37,305 nt of DNA from Psittacicella hinzii (GTDB lineage Bacteria > Pseudomonadota > Gammaproteobacteria > Enterobacterales > Psittacicellaceae). The notes below the pieces were generated by a model. That model saw only the letters and a program-made list of their open reading frames with translations, was not told where the DNA came from and searched no databases. A program made the position numbers and the translations under genes. The stretch is from the NCBI RefSeq assembly GCF_003585935.1, contig NZ_NRJG01000052.1, positions 1 through 37,305 on the forward strand, written 5' to 3'. Positions 25,428-33,488 of this stretch are shown one piece after another. Position 1 is the stretch's first letter. The number at the start of each line of letters is the position of its first letter.

Positions 25428-25694
25428 TTAGAGCTTTGTATCAAAATAGAAAAACACTATGGTAATAAAGCCAAGTGCATACATCAGCAACATCGGGATG
25501 TTATCTAAACTAAAGAAGATAAAGAATCCAAAATATATCAACAGGACAACCGTCGCTATATCAATAATCAGACGAAATACGGTCATCCAAGCACTAAATA
25601 AATTAAATCTACGGTAATAATAGTGACAAAGCACTGCTGGAATATAGAGACATAAAGTCACTATAAATCCAGGAATATAATCTGATAAAGCCAT
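25428..25694 (-). CDS. Small hypothetical membrane protein (88 aa)
   Basis: Not recognised. It has three hydrophobic segments (about 8-25, 35-60, 63-84) and little else, so a small inner-membrane protein. The start is well supported: AGGAG sits 7 nt upstream of the ATG at 25694. No terminator directly follows; transcription may run into the flavin reductase gene. The gap to the dksA end (25695-25959) holds no other feature. Confidence 0.7.
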   Translation of the reverse strand: MALSDYIPGFIVTLCLYIPAVLCHYYYRRFNLFSAWMTVFRLIIDIATVVLLIYFGFFIFFSLDNIPMLLMYALGFITIVFFYFDTKL

Positions 25695-25959
25695 GCTTAC
25701 TCCTAACTAAGTGCAGCCTTTACCTAGGGGTAATACTGTATTTGTAGCTCATAGTTAAAGTTTTTATTATTGCCAGCTTATAGCTACAAGAACTTCATGT
25801 TTATATTGTACGCTATTTCTAGGAAAAATTATATTTTAAATCCACAATTTAATAGTAGATCCTTTTAGCAAAAGACGCAATACTCCCAAGCAATAGAGGA
25901 TCACTAAAAATTGCAGTAGTCTCATGCGGTAGATCCAAATGATACCAAAACAATAAAAA

Positions 25960-25987
25960 AAGAGTAAAGCTCTTACACCTTACTCTT
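25960..25987 (-). terminator. dksA terminator
   Basis: AAGAGTAA / TTACTCTT (25960-25967, 25980-25987); on the minus strand a run of seven T follows. It is about 80 nt past the dksA stop. Confidence 0.75.
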
Positions 25988-26068
25988 AAGTTAAAAAAAT
26001 CAATCAAACATTTGCGGATAAACGTGGCTAGTTTAGAGACTAAACTTGGCTAGTTTTCCGTATAAGCT

Positions 26069-27199
26069 TTAGCCTTTTTGTTGTCTTTCATGGATTTCGG
26101 CTTTAGCTTTACAGTTAATACATAATTCTGCGGTTGGACGTGCTTCTAAACGACGCATCCCAATTTCATCACCGCAACGATCACAATAACCGAAGTCAGG
26201 ATCGTTTTCAATACGTGTTAAAGTTTTATCTAATTTTAAGATTAGACGACGTTCTCTGTCACGGTTACGTAAAGTAATCGCAAAATCAGATTCGTGATCT
26301 GCTTGGTCTACTTCATCAGCATATTGACCTTTTTCTTCCGCCCAAGCTTCTTTAGTTTCATCTAATTGACGTAATAAAGACTCACGAGTTGCCATAATGA
26401 TCTTTTTAATATGATCTAATTGGCGAGGATTCATGTAATCGTCTTCATCACCTTCAAATTGATAAGGTTTAATACCTAAGGTTTCTAATGACTTAGCAGT
26501 AGCTTGGTATGATTTTTGGTCAATATTTGATTCGATACGTACGATTTCACGTTCAGTATAAGGTACGATTTCTTTTTCAATTACCACATCAGCTAGATCA
26601 CGTGTTAAGTGATCATCACCTAATAGGTCATTGAAATTATCATCAAAGTTATCGTCACTTACATCGTCATCATCAAAAGATACACTGCTTTTCTTACCTT
26701 TTTTCGGAGTTTCTTCTTCGAACTCGTCAAAATCATCATCTAATGTATCTTCTTCGTAATCTTCTTCATCTTCAATTTCAGGTACGAATAAATCGTCATC
26801 ATCAAGCGATAAAGGCTTAGTTGCTTTTGTCGCTTTTGTTGCCTTTGTTGGAGATGCTGCTTTAGTAGCTGTAGTTTCTTCACTTGCTTCTTGAACAAGA
26901 GTTTCATCTTTACGTGGACGACCACGACCACGTTTTGGTTTAAATGAGTGGACAACTTTAGTTGCACTTGCATCTGCTTCTGGAGCTGTAGTTCCAGCTG
27001 CATTAGCTGCAGCTGCTGCAACTAGAGCTTCAGTAAGAGCTTTAGGTTTGCGTCCACGTTTTTTAGGAGCATCAGCAAGAGTAGCCACAACATTAACATC
27101 GGTAACTACAGTATTACTTGCTGGTGATACTACAGCTTTAGCTGCGGTTTGGTCTTTTCTTGGACGACCACGACCACGTTTAACTTGTTCTTGTGTCAT
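26069..27199 (-). CDS. dksA: DksA fused to an N-terminal AT-hook and acidic (HMGA-like) region
   Basis: The C-terminal 150 residues are a complete DksA, the RNA polymerase secondary-channel factor that with ppGpp reshapes rRNA and amino-acid promoter activity. Seen: LGIKPYQ, YMNPRQLDH, the coiled-coil tip ADEVDQA (the DxxDxA residues of E. coli D71, D74, A76 conserved), LRNRDRERRLI, and the zinc finger YCDRC...LCINCK. E. coli DksA is 151 aa; this protein is 376 aa from the ATG at 27199. The added N-terminus has three AT-hooks (KRGRGRPRK 7-15, KKRGRKPK 46-53, KRGRGRPRK 89-97) about 40 residues apart, TKA repeats, then a strongly Asp/Glu-rich stretch (about 132-195). AT-hooks grip the minor groove of AT-rich DNA. 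The layout recalls HMGA proteins and Myxococcus CarD. An upstream TTG start would add 11 residues. A function in tethering DksA to DNA is inference. Confidence 0.95.
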   Translation of the reverse strand: MTQEQVKRGRGRPRKDQTAAKAVVSPASNTVVTDVNVVATLADAPKKRGRKPKALTEALVAAAAANAAGTTAPEADASATKVVHSFKPKRGRGRPRKDETLVQEASEETTATKAASPTKATKATKATKPLSLDDDDLFVPEIEDEEDYEEDTLDDDFDEFEEETPKKGKKSSVSFDDDDVSDDNFDDNFNDLLGDDHLTRDLADVVIEKEIVPYTEREIVRIESNIDQKSYQATAKSLETLGIKPYQFEGDEDDYMNPRQLDHIKKIIMATRESLLRQLDETKEAWAEEKGQYADEVDQADHESDFAITLRNRDRERRLILKLDKTLTRIENDPDFGYCDRCGDEIGMRRLEARPTAELCINCKAKAEIHERQQKG

Positions 27200-27221
27200 G
27201 ATTTGTTCAACTTCTCTGTGT

Positions 27222-27279
27222 CTTATCTGCAAAAATAATTTGCAAGATAAGTTTTTGAAATAATGACTAGTAACTAGTC
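27222..27279 (-). promoter_or_regulatory. Hairpin and operator-like palindrome upstream of dksA
   Basis: CTTATCTGCAAA / TTTGCA-A-GATAAG (27222-27233, 27239-27251; one bulge) ends 23 nt before the start codon. Further upstream is GACTAGT-A-ACTAGTC (27265-27279), a perfect 7-bp dyad that could bind a dimeric regulator. Promoter elements were not resolved. Confidence 0.45.
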
Positions 27280-27979
27280 AAGATTTCGCAAAATAATTAG
27301 CGCAATAAAGTCTAAAAATTTCTTAGCCTGATTGCTATTAAATTGGTAATAAATAAACCAAGTCCTGAAAATAAGCTGCTAATTTCTGTCAAAAGATTAA
27401 GAAAAATATTTCAACAAAAATTAACCTAATTTTTACCCCGCGTATTATATAAAAAATTTATATGTATCTCTGAAATATTTTTAACAAAGTCTTAATTTGA
27501 CGCTTAAACCTTGTCTGGTGACCGTTTTAAGCTTAGATTTTGCAGTTATTGCGCAATTATTTCCTACCAAATTGCAGAAAATAACTAGTAAGAAAGCACT
27601 CAAGCAGCGATACCTAAATTTAAGGCGATTTTCTCTTAGCTATTTACTAGAAAAGGGAGTAGGTAAAAAATTAAAATTCAATAAGGTGATACAACCCAAA
27701 GAGACAATCTTTTACAAAAATGATCTCCCTTAAAAATAATCTTTCACTGTCACTAGCGATAATTTAAAAACATCTAGAAATACAAAATACACTAGGGATT
27801 AAAGGCTTGACATTATAGCAGGCTAACCATAGCTATGTTTAATTATTTTTTACCAGCGAAACAAATCGAAATCTCATAGCTAAAAGCCAAGAAATACTCT
27901 AATTATGAGTGAGTTCTTTTTCCTATAGTGTCGCTTCTTAGCATTGAAGCTTTAATAGTACAGCTAATACTTATCTCAA
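27280..27979. other. Gene-free stretch between trmO and dksA
   Basis: AT-rich. A 78-codon plus-strand frame (27497-27733) lacks a ribosome binding site and homology and is not called. No terminator for trmO was found. Nothing else recognised. Confidence 0.35.
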
Positions 27980-29071
27980 CTACTTGTATCCAATGTAGGT
28001 TATGGTAATTAAAGAAAGCTTAGCTTTGTCTTGGGCAAAGAGGGATAAGTCTTTGGCTTGCTTAACTGTAACTGGATTATCCGTTGTAGTTATTGTAGTT
28101 TTAGTTTCTTCAAGTTCATATCCAGCAGATTTTGGTTCTGCAAGTTCATAAGGAGACAACTCTTGTTCTGCAAGTTTACGTTCATTGCTTTTTAGCTTAT
28201 CAAGATAAGTCTGCCACAAAGCATGCTCGGATGTAAATTCACTACATTGCCATTGAACTTCTAAACCGGCAAACTCCATGCCCATTTGTAAGGTCTTATC
28301 TTTTTTATAGGCTGGTTGAGGGTGGAGAGCTAAGAGTTTAAAGAGAATTCTTTGCAAGTACTCATGCTTATGCAAACTAGCTTCTTGAGGATTTTGTGTA
28401 GAGGGTAAATAATCTAAATCTACCAGACTTAAAGCTAAGTTAGCTAAGATTTCCTCATCGACGTTCCACACTACATTATTAAATGCAGGGAAAGTAGCTT
28501 GGGATGTACCAAGATTAATACCAATTCCTTGCTGCGTAAAATTATCCTCTTCGTTATCTTGCTTTGCTTCTGGTTCTTGTAAATCTTGAGCAAGAGTACT
28601 TACGTAGCCACTACGTACTTCTTGTCCAAGAATTGGACTATCTGCAAAGGGAATATAAGGCTTAATATCAATAATCGGGGTTTGATCGATTAAGTCACAT
28701 CCAGAAACTACAATTAGTAGCTCGTTACTTTCAGCATGATAAATTACTTGTTCCAGCTTAACTAAAGACAAACTTAAATTATTGGGACGAAAAGGACTAC
28801 GACTGGCAAAGACCCCTACTTTTTTATTCCCTCCTAATCTTGGAGGGCGAACTTTAAGACGTAGTTCATTATCTGCATGGGCATTTGCATGAAAATAACC
28901 AATTAGCCAAAGATGACTAAAGGTCTCTAATTCTTCGACCGCTTGAGGATTATTGTAAGGTTTAACTAGGCGAATACAACTATATAGTTCGCTAATTAAA
29001 TTACCTTGTCGTGGTACAGAAAACTTACCTGTTAACAGCGTTTGAATATAACCTATAGGTTGGATTTGCAT
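27980..29071 (-). CDS. trmO: tRNA-Thr m6t6A37 methyltransferase, enlarged
   Basis: TrmO (YaeB/TsaA) adds the N6-methyl group to t6A37 in tRNA-Thr using SAM. The N-terminal beta-barrel domain is clear: IGYIQT, FSVPRQ, FSHLWLIGYFH, VRPPRLGGNKKVGVFASRSPFRPN (key SAM/active-site motif, about 75-98), DQTPIIDIKPYIPFAD. The C-terminal domain is recognisable only at HPQPAYKKD. Length is 363 aa against 235 in E. coli: an acidic insert (about 160-190) and a Thr/Lys/Glu-rich C-terminal tail (about 290-363) account for it. A 38-bp direct repeat lies just upstream. It ends in TAG. Confidence 0.93.
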   Translation of the reverse strand: MQIQPIGYIQTLLTGKFSVPRQGNLISELYSCIRLVKPYNNPQAVEELETFSHLWLIGYFHANAHADNELRLKVRPPRLGGNKKVGVFASRSPFRPNNLSLSLVKLEQVIYHAESNELLIVVSGCDLIDQTPIIDIKPYIPFADSPILGQEVRSGYVSTLAQDLQEPEAKQDNEEDNFTQQGIGINLGTSQATFPAFNNVVWNVDEEILANLALSLVDLDYLPSTQNPQEASLHKHEYLQRILFKLLALHPQPAYKKDKTLQMGMEFAGLEVQWQCSEFTSEHALWQTYLDKLKSNERKLAEQELSPYELAEPKSAGYELEETKTTITTTDNPVTVKQAKDLSLFAQDKAKLSLITITYIGYK

Positions 29072-29095
29072 AGTTACCTTAGTTTCGTGAATAAT

Positions 29096-29171
29096 TATCT
29101 TAAATTAGTGGTACAACTCAGTTAGTGAATAAGTATCTTAAATTTGAGGTACAGCTCAGTTAGTGAATAAG
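29096..29171. repeat. Two tandem 38-bp repeats upstream of trmO
   Basis: Copy 1 at 29096-29133 and copy 2 at 29134-29171 differ at only a few positions (TATCTTAAAT... GTTAGTGAATAAG). A partial third unit begins at 29172 and a partial one precedes. Each carries the word GGTACARCTCA, the reverse complement of the dispersed TGAGCTGTACC motif. Confidence 0.9.
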
Positions 29172-29600
29172 TACCTTATGGTAGTTAATATGTTAGTTGT
29201 TAACTTAGTTTAGAGCATAATTATTGTTAATCGTGAGGTTGCCTTCATTAATTATGAAGTGGAGGCTTATTTCGTAGCGGTGGTTATATGGATTTAGGCT
29301 AAAATATTAGGAGAGAATTATGATTTTATCTTGGCTCTACTTGAGCTATTCTTGATAGTCTGACATGTAGAATATTTTAAAAGGCTGCCATTCAGAACTA
29401 AAGTCATAATTTAGTTTCAGAATTACCTAGCAACCACAACTTTCTCGTCGTGGATAGGCAAAACCATATATAATCAGATCTAAAACCTAAATTATACCTA
29501 AATTTTTCTAATTGTTTCCCTATGATTTCCTTATTTATAAGGGCTTAAAAGGGATACTTAATTTTGTAGTTTAGTTAAACTCACCGTCTCTACTAAAAAT
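29172..29600. other. Divergent spacer before the glycosyltransferase genes
   Basis: No ORF. A TATAAT at 29469-29474 without a good -35 may be the -10 for the downstream gene; the leader has no clear ribosome binding site. Nothing else recognised. Confidence 0.35.
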
Positions 29601-32600
29601 ATGACATACAACGTCAAAGAAAAAACTAAAGTCTATTACCAATTAGCGGAAGTCATTGCTAATACGCCTAGCTATGTGATTCACATGGGGGCTGATGGTA
29701 TGACTAATGCTTTTATGCAACAGCCTTTTACTCGCTATTTATTAGCTGGTGAAGGTCATGAAATCTATGCTCACTCGGCTGCTAAATTGACCGAGCTTAC
29801 GAACTTCGCGTTTGATGAACAGGCTTACGATGAACATCCTTTTCACTTAACCATTGGTGAACAAGAGCGTGTCATTGTCGCTAACAATTATGTTAAACGC
29901 CAAACTCTAGCTCATATTGCTGCCTGGCAAGCCATTGCCAATAATGCCAACCTCAAAGAAGATGAATTCGTGCTAGTAATGCAAGACGATCTTCTGCTTG
30001 AAGCAGATTGGCCAAAATATCTACAATTAACATTCCACTTAACGCGTCAAGTAAGTAAAGAGTTATCTAAAGTAGATGTAGAACAAGTTAGTTTGGTTAA
30101 CTTATTAGTTAACCAAGCGCAGAGATACTCTGCGCTCGAAAACGAGTACAACGAGTTCTTTACGCACGATCACGTGGTTTACGATGATTTTATTACCAAC
30201 TTACGCCTCGTTGATTTCAAACAAAGTGGTCTGTTCGCTTACTTTATTAAAAAATCCGCAGCGCAAGAAATTCTGGCACGTCTAGAAGCTCAAAGCAATG
30301 CACTTAAGCCAGCTCCTAAAAAAGCTAAAGGGAAAAAAGCACAGTCCGAGCAACAAGCTGCTGCCCAAGCTCATAAAACCATTTCTCAGCCTTTAGCTAA
30401 TATTCGTCACTACTTAGGTGAAGATCTAACGCATCGTATTGTGCAATGTTTACCAAGTATTGGTCGTGCTTTTGATCCGGAGTTAGCATATAAATCTAAC
30501 CAAGAATGTATTGACTACTTAGACACAACTGATCATAGTAAATTACACTATTCTGAAGATCGAAATCACTTAAATAGTATTATTCGTGCAACTACCCTAG
30601 CCGAGCACAACGATCACGATGCCACACTCGAAACGCATAAATACGTAGTTTACGAAGAAGGTAAAGAGGCCGAATTAGGACTGTTCTTTAGTCGTAATGG
30701 CACTAGTGCTTATGACTTTGAACCATTAATGATCCCTAATCCAGATCGTCTAACTAAAGAAGAACTTGCTGCTTATTATCAACCAATTGCTTATAATCCG
30801 CTAAAATTCGAGCGTATTGCGCGAGTTTTAGATATTGAAGAATGGAAGCAGGCATATATCTTTACTGAAATTGCTCGACGCAGCAAAGATAACAAGGCAT
30901 TTTTACCTAATGACTGGCTAGTAATTGTGAGAGCTAATCAAGAGTTAGCTCCAAATTGGCGTCAACGTTTGAGTTATATGATTAAAGCCAACAATGGTAT
31001 TAACCCTCTTAACTCAAATGAATTAAACTTCTTAATGCTCGGGCATCCTAGTCTTAATTATTTAGACTTCCCGAGTCTAGATGATTTACGCCAAATGTAT
31101 AACTTAAATGTGAGTTCACACTCACAAATTAACGCTGATCCAGAGTATCATCGTTTACCAGGACAAGCTAAACGTTTTAGTCAGTTACTCTTTAATAATT
31201 TAGAGTTAACTTTCCCGCCGTTCTTTGCTCTGCGTAGTCATGTGCTTGATCCGTTACGCAAAGAGCGCAGACCAGATAAGTATACTTCTTCTTACTTCTA
31301 TGGCTATGCTGGGATTATCTTACCTGCGCTTAGTCAAGAGCAAGAAACTAGTACACTCGATAGTGCCCTTGTTGAAGCTCGCATTTCTTTAGAAGCAACT
31401 GTCCAAGCAAGTAAAACTAAGTATGCTGCTAAACCAGCGGTTACTTTCCCAAGTTTTGAGCAAGCTGCTAAATACGAGAAAGATCGTCTGAAGAAAGTGG
31501 CTAAACAAATTACTAAAGTACGCGGCACACCGTTAACGTCCGAAGAAAAAGCCGAGTTTAAAGCTAAAGAGCAAACACTAAATAAACTTAGTCCGGAGCA
31601 ACAAGAGCAATTTGCCCTGCGTAGTCCGCTAGCTAAAGTAGCGCCTGTAGATTCGTCGCCGTTAAATACTTTACCTTATAAACCAGGCATTAATCCTGAA
31701 GGGATTAAAACCCGTGTAGCGGCAAGTATTGAGCAAGCTAAAGCAGGAGTACGCGATCATTTACGTGGTATTCGCAAATATGTAATCAATATGGATAAAA
31801 ATCCAGAACGTCTTGATTACTTCTATAACCAACCGAATACAGCTGAATTTACGCGCTTTAGTGCTATAGCAGGAGCTAACTTAACTCCTGAAGAATTAGC
31901 AGCTAATTTCGATCAAGAGAAGTTTAAAGAACGTTTTGGACGTTATGCTTCACCTGGTGAAATAGGTTGTACGCTTTCACATCGTGCAATTATGCTCGAA
32001 GCGCTACATGATCCAAACATTGGTGAAAACGAGTTTATTTTAATTGCCGAAGATGATGTGCAACTAGCTCCAGACTGGTATGAAGTAGTAAATAAACTCC
32101 TCGAAAGTTTATCTCTCTATCCGAGTCAAGGTATTGCCTTAAGTAATCTACTTTACTTATCACAACTCAAATATTTAGATGATAAAGAGAGCTTAAATAC
32201 AGATTACATCTATACGCGCCAAACGATGCTGCGCCAAGTTGGTAGTCTGAGCGAAACCTCACGTGAGGCTTTAGAGCTCGGACGTATCACGCCACCGCAA
32301 AATAACGGTCGAGCGAAATTAATCCAGATGTCAATCTTTAATCCAGGTGGTTCGGCTTTCTACTTAATCCGTAAACGGACGATTATAGAAAATGCAGAAC
32401 TTCTCGAAAGCCCTGCATTCTGGTATGCAGATAGTTTTAACTATTATTCAGCTTTCCCGACCTATAACACGCTTACCTACTTATCACCAGTATTCTCGCG
32501 TCAAAATGATGGTTTACCATCCTTAATTGAAATCGAGCGTAATGCTGCTGAACGTCAAATGCGTGTTGATCGTCGTCACTCTTACGATGCAATGTCGGGA

Positions 32601-33296
32601 CGCTGCATTAACCTCAAAAACTTCTATGTGCGTCAACGCACCTTAAGTTTAGAGGAAATTGCACAAAAATTCCCGAACTGGAATGTAATTCCTCGTCCGT
32701 CTTTAAGCAATTATAATGAACAAGCTCTAGCTCAAGAAGTGGATATCCCTGCTCTAAGTGAACACTTAGGACGCGCACCAACTGATGATGAAATCTTAGA
32801 CATCATTCAAATGCGCGACTTTATCTTCACTTCTTCGCGCTCTTTAGCTCAGTCGTTAGATATTCTGCTAACTGTTGAAGACGACATTGAAATTAGTGAT
32901 GACTTCTTTGAGCGAGTGAATAATGGTATTCTTTGGATTAACCATTGCTCGTCTACCTTATGTTACTACGGGGTAGTAGGGGCACGAAATCTAGAGATTG
33001 ACAAGCATTATGATTTAGAGACCCTTTCGGCATTAACTAATTATAAGTTCGATGAAGAATTCTCATTCCGTCGTGATGATGAGAAAAACGTCTATGCTCT
33101 TTTCAATCATCAGCATGTACTGCCAGATACCAGTGCATTCTGGTTATTTAGACATAGCTATAAATATAATGCTATTAGCGAACCTAGTCGCTTACCTGCT
33201 AATTACCTAGAAAACTACTGTACACCTGCCGAAGAATATGAGAAAATTTTCCATAATCCTCCTATTGCAGGTTACAAAGGACAAAGCGAAGAATAA
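29601..33296 (+). CDS. Giant multi-module family 25-type glycosyltransferase
   Basis: 1231 aa. The central module (about 720-1000) is a typical GT25 (LOS/LPS beta-galactosyltransferase family): RKYVINMDKNPERL at its start, GEIGCTLSHRAIM, and FILIAEDDVQLAPDW with D818-D819. Three other regions share the same layout. Module A (about 15-330): VIHM, QTLAHIAAWQAI, VLVMQDDLLLEADW with D129-D130. Module B (about 360-600): LVIVRANQELAPNW near 438-451, where the DD pair is lost. Module D (about 1030-1231): ILLTVEDDIEISDDF with D1094-D1095. Usual GT25 enzymes are about 250-300 aa. A Lys/Ala/Gln linker lies near 235-260 and another basic one near 620-700. No signal peptide, so probably cytosolic, building a surface glycan at the inner membrane. 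A close paralogue follows. Exact sugar unknown. Confidence 0.8.
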   Translation: MTYNVKEKTKVYYQLAEVIANTPSYVIHMGADGMTNAFMQQPFTRYLLAGEGHEIYAHSAAKLTELTNFAFDEQAYDEHPFHLTIGEQERVIVANNYVKRQTLAHIAAWQAIANNANLKEDEFVLVMQDDLLLEADWPKYLQLTFHLTRQVSKELSKVDVEQVSLVNLLVNQAQRYSALENEYNEFFTHDHVVYDDFITNLRLVDFKQSGLFAYFIKKSAAQEILARLEAQSNALKPAPKKAKGKKAQSEQQAAAQAHKTISQPLANIRHYLGEDLTHRIVQCLPSIGRAFDPELAYKSNQECIDYLDTTDHSKLHYSEDRNHLNSIIRATTLAEHNDHDATLETHKYVVYEEGKEAELGLFFSRNGTSAYDFEPLMIPNPDRLTKEELAAYYQPIAYNPLKFERIARVLDIEEWKQAYIFTEIARRSKDNKAFLPNDWLVIVRANQELAPNWRQRLSYMIKANNGINPLNSNELNFLMLGHPSLNYLDFPSLDDLRQMYNLNVSSHSQINADPEYHRLPGQAKRFSQLLFNNLELTFPPFFALRSHVLDPLRKERRPDKYTSSYFYGYAGIILPALSQEQETSTLDSALVEARISLEATVQASKTKYAAKPAVTFPSFEQAAKYEKDRLKKVAKQITKVRGTPLTSEEKAEFKAKEQTLNKLSPEQQEQFALRSPLAKVAPVDSSPLNTLPYKPGINPEGIKTRVAASIEQAKAGVRDHLRGIRKYVINMDKNPERLDYFYNQPNTAEFTRFSAIAGANLTPEELAANFDQEKFKERFGRYASPGEIGCTLSHRAIMLEALHDPNIGENEFILIAEDDVQLAPDWYEVVNKLLESLSLYPSQGIALSNLLYLSQLKYLDDKESLNTDYIYTRQTMLRQVGSLSETSREALELGRITPPQNNGRAKLIQMSIFNPGGSAFYLIRKRTIIENAELLESPAFWYADSFNYYSAFPTYNTLTYLSPVFSRQNDGLPSLIEIERNAAERQMRVDRRHSYDAMSGRCINLKNFYVRQRTLSLEEIAQKFPNWNVIPRPSLSNYNEQALAQEVDIPALSEHLGRAPTDDEILDIIQMRDFIFTSSRSLAQSLDILLTVEDDIEISDDFFERVNNGILWINHCSSTLCYYGVVGARNLEIDKHYDLETLSALTNYKFDEEFSFRRDDEKNVYALFNHQHVLPDTSAFWLFRHSYKYNAISEPSRLPANYLENYCTPAEEYEKIFHNPPIAGYKGQSEE

Positions 33297-33307
33297 TCGC
33301 TTGCTTA

Positions 33308-33343
33308 GAGCTCTTAAAGATTATCTTTAAGAGCTCATTTTTA
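33308..33343 (+). terminator. Terminator of the first glycosyltransferase gene
   Basis: GAGCTCTTAAAGA / TCTTTAAGAGCTC (33308-33320, 33324-33336), 13 perfect pairs with a TTA loop, followed by ATTTTTA. It sits 12 nt after the stop. Confidence 0.85.
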
Positions 33344-33448
33344 TGATTGTCATCTCTAATGCCATGTCAAAACAAAAATACTAGTACCTAAAATCTCTCA
33401 ACCCTACGAAAACCACTGGCACTTACGTCCTGCAGCTCTAAGTTCACG

Positions 33449-33454
33449 TATAAT
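33449..33454 (+). promoter_or_regulatory. Putative -10 of the second glycosyltransferase gene
   Basis: TATAAT inside the small dyad GTATAATATAC, 35 nt before the ATG; no recognisable -35. The terminator upstream makes a separate promoter likely. Confidence 0.4.
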
Positions 33455-33488
33455 ATACGTACGATTTTCATCTATATGGTATGAGTGT

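Noticed and set aside
27497..27733. 78-codon plus-strand ORF between trmO and dksA
   Set aside because: No ribosome binding site, no recognisable family, composition like the surrounding AT-rich DNA.
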